Shown piece by piece: positions 1-6,870 of a DNA stretch of 7,379 nucleotides. The notes beneath the pieces were generated by a model. The model saw nothing but the letters and a program-made list of their open reading frames with translations. It made no database searches and was not told the DNA's origin. The stretch's first letter is position 1. Every line of letters begins with the position of its first letter. The stretch is taken from contig JAGTUZ010000012.1 of the NCBI GenBank assembly GCA_018224415.1, forward strand, positions 1 to 7,379. Direction: 5' to 3'. Made by a program: the position numbers and the translations under genes. Origin of the DNA: Bacteroidota bacterium. GTDB taxonomy: Bacteria > Bacteroidota > Ignavibacteria > SZUA-365.

Positions 1-1
1 G

Positions 2-484
2 GACACCCGCATTCCGTCTCTGCCCTTCACGCCCGACGGGGAGATGGTGCGCGTCGAACAGTGGGTTAAGTCCGGCGTGATCTCGCAGCTGGTTGTCGAC
101 CGCTTCGAGGCGAACGAAGCAGCTTCCGCCGTCGCAGCACCAACCAACCTGATTTTGGACGTCGAGGAACCGGTGTCCGATCTCGTCGCCGGAACGGAAT
201 ACGGTATTCTTGTTAAAGGATTTGCCAACCTGAATATCCTGGATCCAAAGAACTGTCTGCTCACCGGATCCACGCGCGACGGTGTGTTCCTGATCGAAAA
301 GGGCCGGCTCACCAAACCCGTGCGCAATCTCGTGCTTCGGGAAACCCCGGTGTACCTGTTCAAGGAACTGCTGGAGATGGGCATTCCCGAAGCCACATCG
401 CCGACAACCGGCTACTTCCCCATGCTGCTGCCGCCGATAAAGGTCAAGGACGTGCTTTATTCGCAGCACAGCGGTTTCGTCTAA
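2..484 (+). CDS. TldD/PmbA (TldE-like) family protein, C-terminal part
   Basis: The frame is open from base 2, so this is the last roughly 160 codons of a gene that begins before the window. The readable protein has the C-terminal-domain pattern of the TldD/PmbA (modulator of gyrase) family: a DGE..RVEQWVKSGVISQL strand and turn, a TNLIL segment, then STRDGVFLIEKGRLTKPVRNL, which matches the family's TRDGTFLIENGKI..PVKNL signature. It ends in the PP-[IL]-KV-[KR]-D tail seen in TldE-like members. The family forms TldD/TldE heterodimers that act as metalloproteases on small peptides. The zinc-binding HExxxH helix of TldD lies nearer the N-terminus, outside this window, so I cannot tell the catalytic D subunit from the E subunit by motif; the tail suggests E-like. 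A TldD partner directly upstream would be expected but is not visible. The TAA stop shares two bases with the TAG stop of the opposing transporter gene. Confidence 0.85.
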   Translation, partial: DTRIPSLPFTPDGEMVRVEQWVKSGVISQLVVDRFEANEAASAVAAPTNLILDVEEPVSDLVAGTEYGILVKGFANLNILDPKNCLLTGSTRDGVFLIEKGRLTKPVRNLVLRETPVYLFKELLEMGIPEATSPTTGYFPMLLPPIKVKDVLYSQHSGFV

Positions 485-1371
485 TCGCCGGTCTGCGGAC
501 CGAATTTCGCGGCATAGAGTTCAGAGAACAACAGTCCGGAAAACATGATCACCGCACCCAGTGCCTCGATGCCGGACATCACTTCCGCAAGCACGAGGTA
601 CGCGATGAGGGCCGCAAACACAGGCTCCATCGTGAAGATGATGGCTGCCTTGGTCGGTGTGGTTTCCCTCTGGTACTTCGACTGCACGAAGATCGCGATC
701 GTTGATGCGAAAAATGCGAGGTACAGCACGGCCCCGATCGCCCCGGGAGTAAAGTCCGGATTGGTCGTGTCGACAAACGGCGAGAACGCGAAACTGATCA
801 CGGAAGTCGCAACGAACTGCCAGAAGACGATCTCCCGATCAAAACGCTCCTTCGTGAACACGTCGAGGTAGACGATATAGAAGGCAAACACCACGGCGCA
901 GAACAGGACAAGCAAGTCGCCGGTGTTGAACTCGCCTCCCGCCGGCGAGGTGAAAAGATACAGTCCGGCACCAACGATGAGCACGGAAATCGCGTTGCCG
1001 GTCGAAGGACGGCGCCTCTCGATGGCCAATTGGAGCAGTGGGGTGAACACCACCATCGTTCCGGTGAGAAAGCCGGCCTTGGAGGCTGTCGTTTCCACGA
1101 GTCCGACGGTCTGCAGCGCGAAGCCCGCACCAAGCATGGCTCCGAGCACAAGACCGGCACGCAACGAACGGCGTGTAGTTGCTTTGATGTCGCGCCATGT
1201 ATAGATTCCGACCATCAGCGCTGCGGCGAGAAATCGCGTGCCTAACAGCATCAGCGGAGGCAGGTCGTCGAGCGTGAATTTCGTAACGGTAAACGTCGAG
1301 CCCCAGATGAGCGTAATCGCCAGCAGATACCGGTCCGCTTTAGGAAAGAATTTCCTTTCCCTTGTCGTCAT
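481..1371 (-). CDS. DMT-superfamily (EamA) permease
   Basis: This is an inner-membrane transporter of the drug/metabolite transporter superfamily, with two EamA repeats and about ten predicted membrane helices over 296 residues, the usual size. Family landmarks include the first helix ITLIWGSTFTVTK, the RFLAAALM helix, ALQTVGLVETTASKAGFLTG at the end of repeat one, and KAAIIFTMEPVFAALIAYLVLAE near the C-terminus. Such proteins export or import small metabolites such as amino acids, but the substrate cannot be read from sequence. I start at the ATG at 1371 rather than the upstream in-frame ATG at 1422, because AAGGAG lies 4 bases before it and the extra 17 residues are polar with no homology expected. 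The gene converges on the TldD/PmbA gene (stops interleaved) and its first 65 bp lie opposite the start of the lipoprotein gene. Confidence 0.92.
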   Translation of the reverse strand: MTTRERKFFPKADRYLLAITLIWGSTFTVTKFTLDDLPPLMLLGTRFLAAALMVGIYTWRDIKATTRRSLRAGLVLGAMLGAGFALQTVGLVETTASKAGFLTGTMVVFTPLLQLAIERRRPSTGNAISVLIVGAGLYLFTSPAGGEFNTGDLLVLFCAVVFAFYIVYLDVFTKERFDREIVFWQFVATSVISFAFSPFVDTTNPDFTPGAIGAVLYLAFFASTIAIFVQSKYQRETTPTKAAIIFTMEPVFAALIAYLVLAEVMSGIEALGAVIMFSGLLFSELYAAKFGPQTGD

Positions 1372-1692
1372 TGTTCTCCTTCTCGTCTGCTCCGGATGTG
1401 GCGAACAAGACCGCACGGCCATCCCGGATGATGAATTCCGTCAAATATACGGTGACATCCTGTTGCTCGGCGAATTGCACCGCAGCGACACCGCCGCCCT
1501 CCGTCTGTCGCTCGATTCCCTTCTCGAAGCACACGGAACCGACACGACCGCGCTGTTCGCGAAGGCGCGCAACGTGTCCCTCGACGCGGAGCGCAGCGCC
1601 GAACTCTACCGCGTAGTCATCGAACGTTTCGAACGCACGTCCGGCATGCCTGATACCACTCACGTGAAAACCGCGCCGCCCCTCGGTTTCGA

Positions 1693-1696
<4 letters not shown>
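1307..1696 (+). CDS. Small predicted lipoprotein, DUF4296-like
   Basis: About 129 residues from the ATG at 1307. The N-terminus has a basic n-region (residues 7-15, R/R/K), a hydrophobic core FLSLVVIVLLLV, and then CSGC, which fits a lipoprotein signal with Cys as the lipidated residue, although the -3 position is Cys rather than Leu. The mature part starts at IPDDEFRQIYGDILLLGEL and continues with a short helix around LLEAHGTDTTALF and a final helix AELYRVVIERFER. This order resembles the DUF4296 lipoproteins of Bacteroidota (IP...F..IY.D.....LL.KHG......F...IY..V...L). Their role is unknown; the location would be periplasm-facing and membrane-anchored. An in-frame ATG at 1238 is possible, but 1307 leaves a proper signal peptide. 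The ribosome site is weak. The start overlaps the opposing DMT gene by 65 bp and the stop overlaps the regulator's stop. Family assignment is by remembered pattern, not search. Confidence 0.62.
1376..1381 (-). promoter_or_regulatory. Ribosome binding site of the DMT permease
   Basis: On the minus strand AAGGAG stands 4 bases before the ATG at 1371. It is the strongest Shine-Dalgarno match in the window and decides the start in favour of 1371 over 1422. Confidence 0.75.
1442..1449 (-). promoter_or_regulatory. Candidate -7 element for the DMT permease, inside the lipoprotein gene
   Basis: The minus strand reads TATATTTG, an exact match to the Bacteroidota -7 consensus TAnnTTTG. It would place transcription start near 1436 and give a leader of about 65 nt before the ATG at 1371. 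No convincing TTG/TTTG -33 element is found 19-20 bases upstream, so this rests on one box. It lies entirely within the coding sequence of the opposing lipoprotein (codons for Gln-Ile-Tyr). Confidence 0.35.
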
Positions 1697-3062
<1,366 letters not shown>

Positions 3063-3066
<4 letters not shown>

Positions 3067-3854
3067 AACTCATTCCTGAAGAAATCCGACGGCAGCACCA
3101 GGCGCTGTCGCATGAGGGCGTCGGCGAAACGCGCGCCGAGCCGGTTGACCACGAGATCGCGTTCGTCGCGGAAGCCCTCGAGTTTGAAAAGCTCCTCGCC
3201 GTATTCGATCAGTTCGCCGGCAGCCATCGTGAGGTCTTCGTCACGCAGCATGCAGTGCAGCCAGGCGCTCCCGAAAAAATGCGGCAGCTTGTCGCGGTCA
3301 AGTTGTGGCGGCGAGTCGGCCAGCAGCAGTCCCGGAAGATTCGCCAGACGCCGTAAGAAGTCTTCCCGCGATTCCATTGACACGGGAACGGTAACGCTCC
3401 ATCCCAGCAGAGGGACGCGCGCAGGGAACGTATGGTATGGGAGCGTTGCGACCGACAGTGCAAAAAGGGTCAGCGCGATGTCGCCTTCGGCAAGATACAC
3501 CGCATGGACGTAAATCGCATCCAGTCGCTGGAGGTCTGTCTGCCGCGTCCGCGGGTCGGGAGGGTCCTGTGCTGTGATCAGTTCGCGCAGATCGTAGATG
3601 AGTGAGAGCTGACGCGGCAGCAGTACGCGCCGCAATCCGGCCCAGAAACTTCCGCACGGAACACGCAGCTTCTCGAGTTCCCTCCGCGCGCTGTCCACGC
3701 TCGTTCCTTCCTGCTTCAGCACACAGCGGCGCGGACTCTCGGTCCCCAAACAAACCCCGCGCCGTTCGTCCATATCCGCTCTCCGCTCTCCACCGGCGAT
3801 CGCGATCATGGGCGGCAGCAGGAGAAGCAGTGTTATGCCGCGGAACGCAAACAT
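3063..3854 (-). CDS. Secreted protein with YfiM/DUF2279-like C-terminal region
   Basis: 263 residues. The first 20 form a clear Sec signal peptide (MFAFRG, a Leu-rich core, then a probable cut after AIA). After it come three cysteines (C35, C44, C67) that could form disulfides in the periplasm. The middle (about 85-185) is not recognised. The C-terminal stretch (188-263) has D-K-x-x-H-F at 188-193 followed by GSA, then GELIEYGEELFKLEGF with acidic residues at 214, 217, 220 and 221, then D230, D233, N237 and G240. This spacing of D-K-x-x-H-F, a Glu-rich G.E.YGEE helix and a D..(D)...N..G motif is that of the YfiM/DUF2279 family (also VanZ-like in layout), a poorly understood envelope protein group. 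The assignment is my inference. The gene sits 5 bp after the carboxyltransferase stop, with only a weak CAGG ribosome site, and overlaps the regulator start by 4 bp, so it is the middle gene of an operon. Confidence 0.78.
3073..3078 (-). promoter_or_regulatory. Ribosome binding site of the sigma-54 regulator
   Basis: The minus strand has CAGGAA 6 bases before the ATG at 3066, inside the last codons of the upstream gene. Together with the ATGA stop/start overlap it suggests re-initiation plus independent loading. Confidence 0.6.
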
Positions 3855-3859
3855 GCCTG

Positions 3860-5512
3860 TCAGGTCTGGATGACGCCGGGGTTGAAGCGCGGGAGATCCG
3901 GGTTGTTGTCCGTGACACGGATGCAGTGACTGATCACGTCACGCGTGTGCACCGGATCGATGATGCCGTCAATCCACAGACGCGCGGCGGCGTAATATGG
4001 ACTGGTCTGCGTCTCGTATCGCTCCTGGATGCTGCGCAATAGTTCCTGCTGGTCTTCCTCGCTGATCTGCCGGCCATCGCGTTCCATCTGCGAGAGACGG
4101 ATTTCGAGCAGGGTCTTGCTCGCCTGCGCGCCGCCCATGACCGCGATCTGTGCCGAGGGCCAGGCGAAAATGAAACGCGGGTCGTATGCCTTGCCGCACA
4201 TCGCGTAATTGCCGGCGCCGTAGCTGTTGCCGATGATGAATGTGATTTTCGGCACGACGGAATTCGCCACGGCGTTGACCAGTTTTGCGCCATCCTTGAT
4301 GATGCCTCCGTGTTCGGCGCGGCTGCCGATCATGAAGCCGCTTACATCCTGCAGGAACACGAGGGGTATGCGTTTCTGATTGCAGTTCATGATGAAGCGC
4401 GTTGCCTTGTCTGCGCTGTCGCTGTAGATAACGCCGCCGATCTGCATCTCGCCGCTGCCGCTGCGGACGATGCTGCGCTGGTTCGCGACGATGCCCACGG
4501 CCCAGCCATCGATGCGGGCGTAGGCACAGATCAACGATTTTCCGTAGTCGGCCTTGTACTCGACAAATTCATGATCATCGATGATACAGGAAAGCAGTTC
4601 GTTCGTGTCGAACGGCCGGGAGCGGTCCTTCGGGAAAAGTCCGTGCAGGTCTTCGGCGGGACGCCGCGGCGGCACCGGGTCAATGCGGTCGAAGCCCGCG
4701 TTGCCGCGCCGGCCGAGTTTCGAGACGAGGTCACGCAGCGTGCGCAGGGCGGTTTCGTCATCGGGCATGCGGTAATCCGTCACGCCGCTCACCTCGCTGT
4801 GCACTTTCGCTCCCCCAAGCGTTTCATTGTCGACTTCCTCGCCGATAGCCGCTTTCACCAGATGCGCCCCGGCCAGGAACACCGTGCCGGTATTCTCGAC
4901 GATCATGGCCTCGTCGCTCATAATGGGCAGGTACGCCCCGCCGGCGACGCAGTAGCCCATGATGGCCGAGAGCTGTGGGATACCCATCGACGACATAACC
5001 GCGTTGTTCCGGAATATGCGTCCGAAATGCTCCTTGTCCGGAAAGATCTCGTCCTGCATCGGCAGAAATACGCCGGCGGAGTCGACGAGGTAAATGATGG
5101 GGATACGGTTTTCCATGGCGATTTCCTGCGCGCGCAGATTTTTCTTGGCGGTGATCGGAAACCATGCGCCGGCCTTGACAGTCGCGTCGTTGGCGACGAT
5201 GACGCAATCCCGTCCGTGGATGCGTCCGATGCCGAATACCGTACCCGCTGACGGGGCGCCGCCATATTCGCCGTACATTTCCCAGGCCGTGAACAGCCCG
5301 ATCTCGAGAAAGGGGCTGTCCTCGTCGAGCAGGCCGGCGATGCGTTCACGCGCGGTCATCTTTCCGCGAGAGTGATGGCGTTCGATGGCTTTTGTGCCGC
5401 CGCCGAGTTTGACCTGTTCCTCCCTGGCGTGCAGAATGCGGACGAGATTCTTCATCGCGTCGAGATTGGCTTCGGTGGTCTCTTCGTTTCTGGCCCGTTG
5501 TTCTGCGGTCAT
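3860..5512 (-). CDS. Acyl-CoA carboxylase, carboxyltransferase subunit (propionyl-/methylcrotonyl-CoA type)
   Basis: This 550-residue protein has the usual length and two-lobed crotonase-like layout of biotin-dependent acyl-CoA carboxyltransferase beta subunits. It transfers the carboxyl group from carboxybiotin to an acyl-CoA. N-lobe marks are GKMTARERIAGLLDEDSPFLEIG, then GTVFGIGRIHGRDCVIVANDATVKAG, LVDSAGVFLPMQDEIFPD, and SAIMGYCVAGGAYLPIMSDE, whose Gly-rich turn is the oxyanion region. C-lobe marks are GWAVGIVANQRS, IPLVFLQDVSGFMIG, and GNSYGAGNYAMCGKAYDPRFIFAWPSAQIAVMGG. FFPDxEHFGRIF-type sequence and the HF-x-RIF segment are closest to methylcrotonyl-CoA carboxylase beta, but propionyl- or geranyl-CoA cannot be excluded. 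No biotin carboxylase/carrier subunit is in the window. I begin at the ATG at 5512: the frame stays open to 5692, but the extra 60 residues are low-quality and would span the promoter candidate and the direct repeat. No Shine-Dalgarno is seen at 5512. It is the first gene of the operon. Confidence 0.95.
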   Translation of the reverse strand: MTAEQRARNEETTEANLDAMKNLVRILHAREEQVKLGGGTKAIERHHSRGKMTARERIAGLLDEDSPFLEIGLFTAWEMYGEYGGAPSAGTVFGIGRIHGRDCVIVANDATVKAGAWFPITAKKNLRAQEIAMENRIPIIYLVDSAGVFLPMQDEIFPDKEHFGRIFRNNAVMSSMGIPQLSAIMGYCVAGGAYLPIMSDEAMIVENTGTVFLAGAHLVKAAIGEEVDNETLGGAKVHSEVSGVTDYRMPDDETALRTLRDLVSKLGRRGNAGFDRIDPVPPRRPAEDLHGLFPKDRSRPFDTNELLSCIIDDHEFVEYKADYGKSLICAYARIDGWAVGIVANQRSIVRSGSGEMQIGGVIYSDSADKATRFIMNCNQKRIPLVFLQDVSGFMIGSRAEHGGIIKDGAKLVNAVANSVVPKITFIIGNSYGAGNYAMCGKAYDPRFIFAWPSAQIAVMGGAQASKTLLEIRLSQMERDGRQISEEDQQELLRSIQERYETQTSPYYAAARLWIDGIIDPVHTRDVISHCIRVTDNNPDLPRFNPGVIQT

Positions 5513-5546
5513 CGTGGCATCGTGGTTGTGGGACGTAGGGTAGGAA

Positions 5547-5578
5547 AGAAAATACGTCAGCGCAGAGGCGCACACAAA
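5547..5578 (-). promoter_or_regulatory. Candidate Bacteroidota-type promoter of the carboxyltransferase operon
   Basis: On the minus strand TTTG (5578-5575), a 20-base spacer and TATTTTCT (5554-5547) fit the -33 TTTG / -7 TAnnTTTG pattern, with two mismatches in the last two positions. Transcription would start near 5540 and leave a leader of about 28 nt to the ATG at 5512, which agrees with the shorter start chosen for the gene. Confidence 0.45.
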
Positions 5579-5587
5579 TGGAGATGA

Positions 5588-5624
5588 GCTGGCGGACCTT
5601 TGCACTCGCGCTGGCGGACCTTTG
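5588..5624. repeat. 15-bp direct repeat, 22-bp period
   Basis: GCTGGCGGACCTTTG occurs at 5588-5602 and again, identical, at 5610-5624, separated by 7 bases (CACTCGC). The pair lies in the divergent intergenic region, 10 bases upstream of the carboxyltransferase -33 candidate. The 22-bp period is about two helical turns, so both copies would face the same side of the DNA, as expected for tandem binding sites of one regulator. I see no third copy in the window. A chance duplication is also possible. Confidence 0.7.
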
Positions 5625-5646
5625 GTCATTTGCACGCGGACATTGC

Positions 5647-5678
5647 GTTGCGGCTTCGGCGTTTCGGGATTATATTGG
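5647..5678 (+). promoter_or_regulatory. Candidate promoter of the ABC ATPase gene
   Basis: GTTG (5647-5650), 20 bases, then TATATTGG (5671-5678) is a near match to TTTG-N19/20-TAnnTTTG, with one mismatch in each box. It predicts a start near 5685 and a leader of about 28 nt. Just downstream (5675-5699) is an imperfect inverted repeat centred on AATGG-T-CCATT, with GGAT and ATCC flanks. Confidence 0.3.
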
Positions 5679-5712
5679 ATGGAATGGTCCATTATCCCCA
5701 GACGACGCCTAA

Positions 5713-6687
5713 ATGCAAGTTTTCGAGCCCATCCTGCATGTGCAGAACCTGACCACGGTGTTTGACACCCGTGACGGGGTGGCCGTGGCCGTCGATGATG
5801 TGTCCTTCACGTTGCACCGCGGAGAGACGCTCGGCATCGTCGGCGAATCGGGCTGCGGAAAGACCGTCACGGCACTGTCCATCATGCGTCTGATCCAGCG
5901 TCCCGGTCGCATCAGCGGCGGGAGCGTCCACTACGGGGGACGCGACCTGCTCGCGCTCAGCGAGAGGCAGATGCGGCAGGTCCGCGGGAAGGACATCGCC
6001 ATGGTGTTCCAGGAACCGATGACCTCCCTCAATCCCGTGTTCACCATCGGCGACCAGCTGACCGAAGGATTGCTATATCATGACCACCTGGGGTGGACCG
6101 AAGCCTATGACACGTCGATCGATGTGCTCAACCGCGTCGGCATCGCCGATCCGCATGACGTGATGCTGGCGTTTCCGCATCAGCTCTCCGGAGGAATGCG
6201 GCAGCGGGTGATGATTGCGATGGGACTGGTCTGCCATCCGAAGGTGCTGATCGCAGACGAACCGACCACAGCCATCGACGTGACGGTGCAGGCGCAGGTC
6301 CTGAGCCTGATCAACGAACTCAAGGAGGAATTCGGCATGTCGGTTCTCCTGATCACGCACGACCTCGGCGTCGTCGCGGAGACCTGTGACCGTGTCGCCA
6401 TCATGTACGCCTCGCATATCGTCGAATGCGCTCCGGTGCGGGAAATCTTCCATGCACCGCGCCATCCCTACACGGCAGGCCTGCTTGCCTCCATCCCCGC
6501 TTCCCATCGACCGAAGGAACGCCTGTCCATCATTCCCGGCCAGGTGCCGCGTCCGACACATTATCCGACGGGCTGCAATTTCCAGTTTCGATGCGACCAT
6601 GCCGTCGAACACTGCGTACTCCACGAGCCCACGCTGTCACGTATCAGCGACGGACATTCCGTCGCGTGCTGGAATCCCGTCTCCTGA
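5713..6687 (+). CDS. OppD/DppD-type peptide ABC transporter ATP-binding protein
   Basis: This 324-residue cytoplasmic ATPase would power import of peptides (or nickel or other small solutes) as one half of an OppD/OppF-type pair. All nucleotide-binding elements are intact: Walker A GESGCGKT at 44-51, Q-loop Q100 in VFQEPMTSLNP, signature LSGGMRQR at 158-165, Walker B VLIADEP with D182/E183, D-loop around D189 (TTAIDVTVQAQ), and H-loop H216. The C-terminal oligopeptide-transporter extension has RHPYTAGLLASIP (250-262) and a four-cysteine tail, C288, C294, C301 and C319, in the family's C-x5-C-x6-C...C arrangement, which in some OppD/DppD proteins binds an iron-sulfur cluster. An in-frame TAA lies directly before the ATG, so no longer start is possible. 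No good Shine-Dalgarno is seen. No permease or binding protein follows, so it appears to be a detached subunit. It is divergent from the carboxyltransferase operon. Confidence 0.96.
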   Translation: MQVFEPILHVQNLTTVFDTRDGVAVAVDDVSFTLHRGETLGIVGESGCGKTVTALSIMRLIQRPGRISGGSVHYGGRDLLALSERQMRQVRGKDIAMVFQEPMTSLNPVFTIGDQLTEGLLYHDHLGWTEAYDTSIDVLNRVGIADPHDVMLAFPHQLSGGMRQRVMIAMGLVCHPKVLIADEPTTAIDVTVQAQVLSLINELKEEFGMSVLLITHDLGVVAETCDRVAIMYASHIVECAPVREIFHAPRHPYTAGLLASIPASHRPKERLSIIPGQVPRPTHYPTGCNFQFRCDHAVEHCVLHEPTLSRISDGHSVACWNPVS

Positions 6688-6702
6688 CCCGTCTCGTCGT
6701 TC

Positions 6703-6720
6703 AGGCATCTCCGATTGCCT
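6703..6720 (+). terminator. Weak hairpin after the ABC ATPase gene
   Basis: AGGCATC and GATTGCCT pair over seven positions with one bulged T and a 3-base loop, starting 15 bases after the TGA. There is no real T-run behind it (TGATTTCATC), so it is at best a weak or factor-assisted terminator. Confidence 0.25.
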
Positions 6721-6819
6721 TGATTTCATCGCCATATTCTGCTAAACTTCGATAATATTGATTGACGATTGTCCGCCACCCCGGCGTATCGTGTACCATA
6801 CGTTGATTGTCTTTTGCCG

Positions 6820-6842
6820 ATGCACCCCAACCGCGGGTGCAT
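6820..6842. repeat. Perfect 8-bp inverted repeat in the leader of the exported-protease gene
   Basis: ATGCACCC (6820-6827) and GGGTGCAT (6835-6842) are exact reverse complements around the 7-base loop CAACCGC. The structure ends 28 bases before the ATG at 6871 and 18 bases before its ribosome site. No T-run follows on either strand, so it does not look like an intrinsic terminator. It could be a leader stem-loop or a dimeric repressor operator. Confidence 0.6.
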
Positions 6843-6860
6843 GGCGCTCATCCACATCTC

Positions 6861-6865
6861 GAGGA
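6861..6865 (+). promoter_or_regulatory. Ribosome binding site of the exported-protein gene
   Basis: GAGGA stands 5 bases before the ATG at 6871, which fixes this start and supports the gene although it has no stop in the window. Confidence 0.7.
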
Positions 6866-6870
6866 TCCTT

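Noticed and set aside
1372..1422. Longer start of the DMT permease at 1422
   Set aside because: A strong AAGGAG site precedes the ATG at 1371, and the extra 17 residues are polar and Arg-rich without any family counterpart.
4310..5251. Open 313-codon frame on the plus strand within the carboxyltransferase gene
   Set aside because: It is entirely antisense to a highly conserved enzyme, shows no family motif and is rich in Ala/Asp/His, as expected for a shadow frame.
5588..5624. Direct repeat as the beginning of a CRISPR array
   Set aside because: There are only two 15-bp units with a 7-bp spacer, far too short for repeats and spacers, and no cas gene is near.
5513..5692. 60-residue N-terminal extension of the carboxyltransferase, up to the ATG at 5692
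   Set aside because: Family members start close to MTAEQ; the extension would cover the promoter candidate and the direct repeat, and looks non-coding. A targeting peptide is not expected in a bacterium.
6073..6624. Open 183-codon frame on the minus strand within the ABC ATPase gene
   Set aside because: It lies wholly opposite intact Walker, signature and H-loop codons and has no domain of its own.
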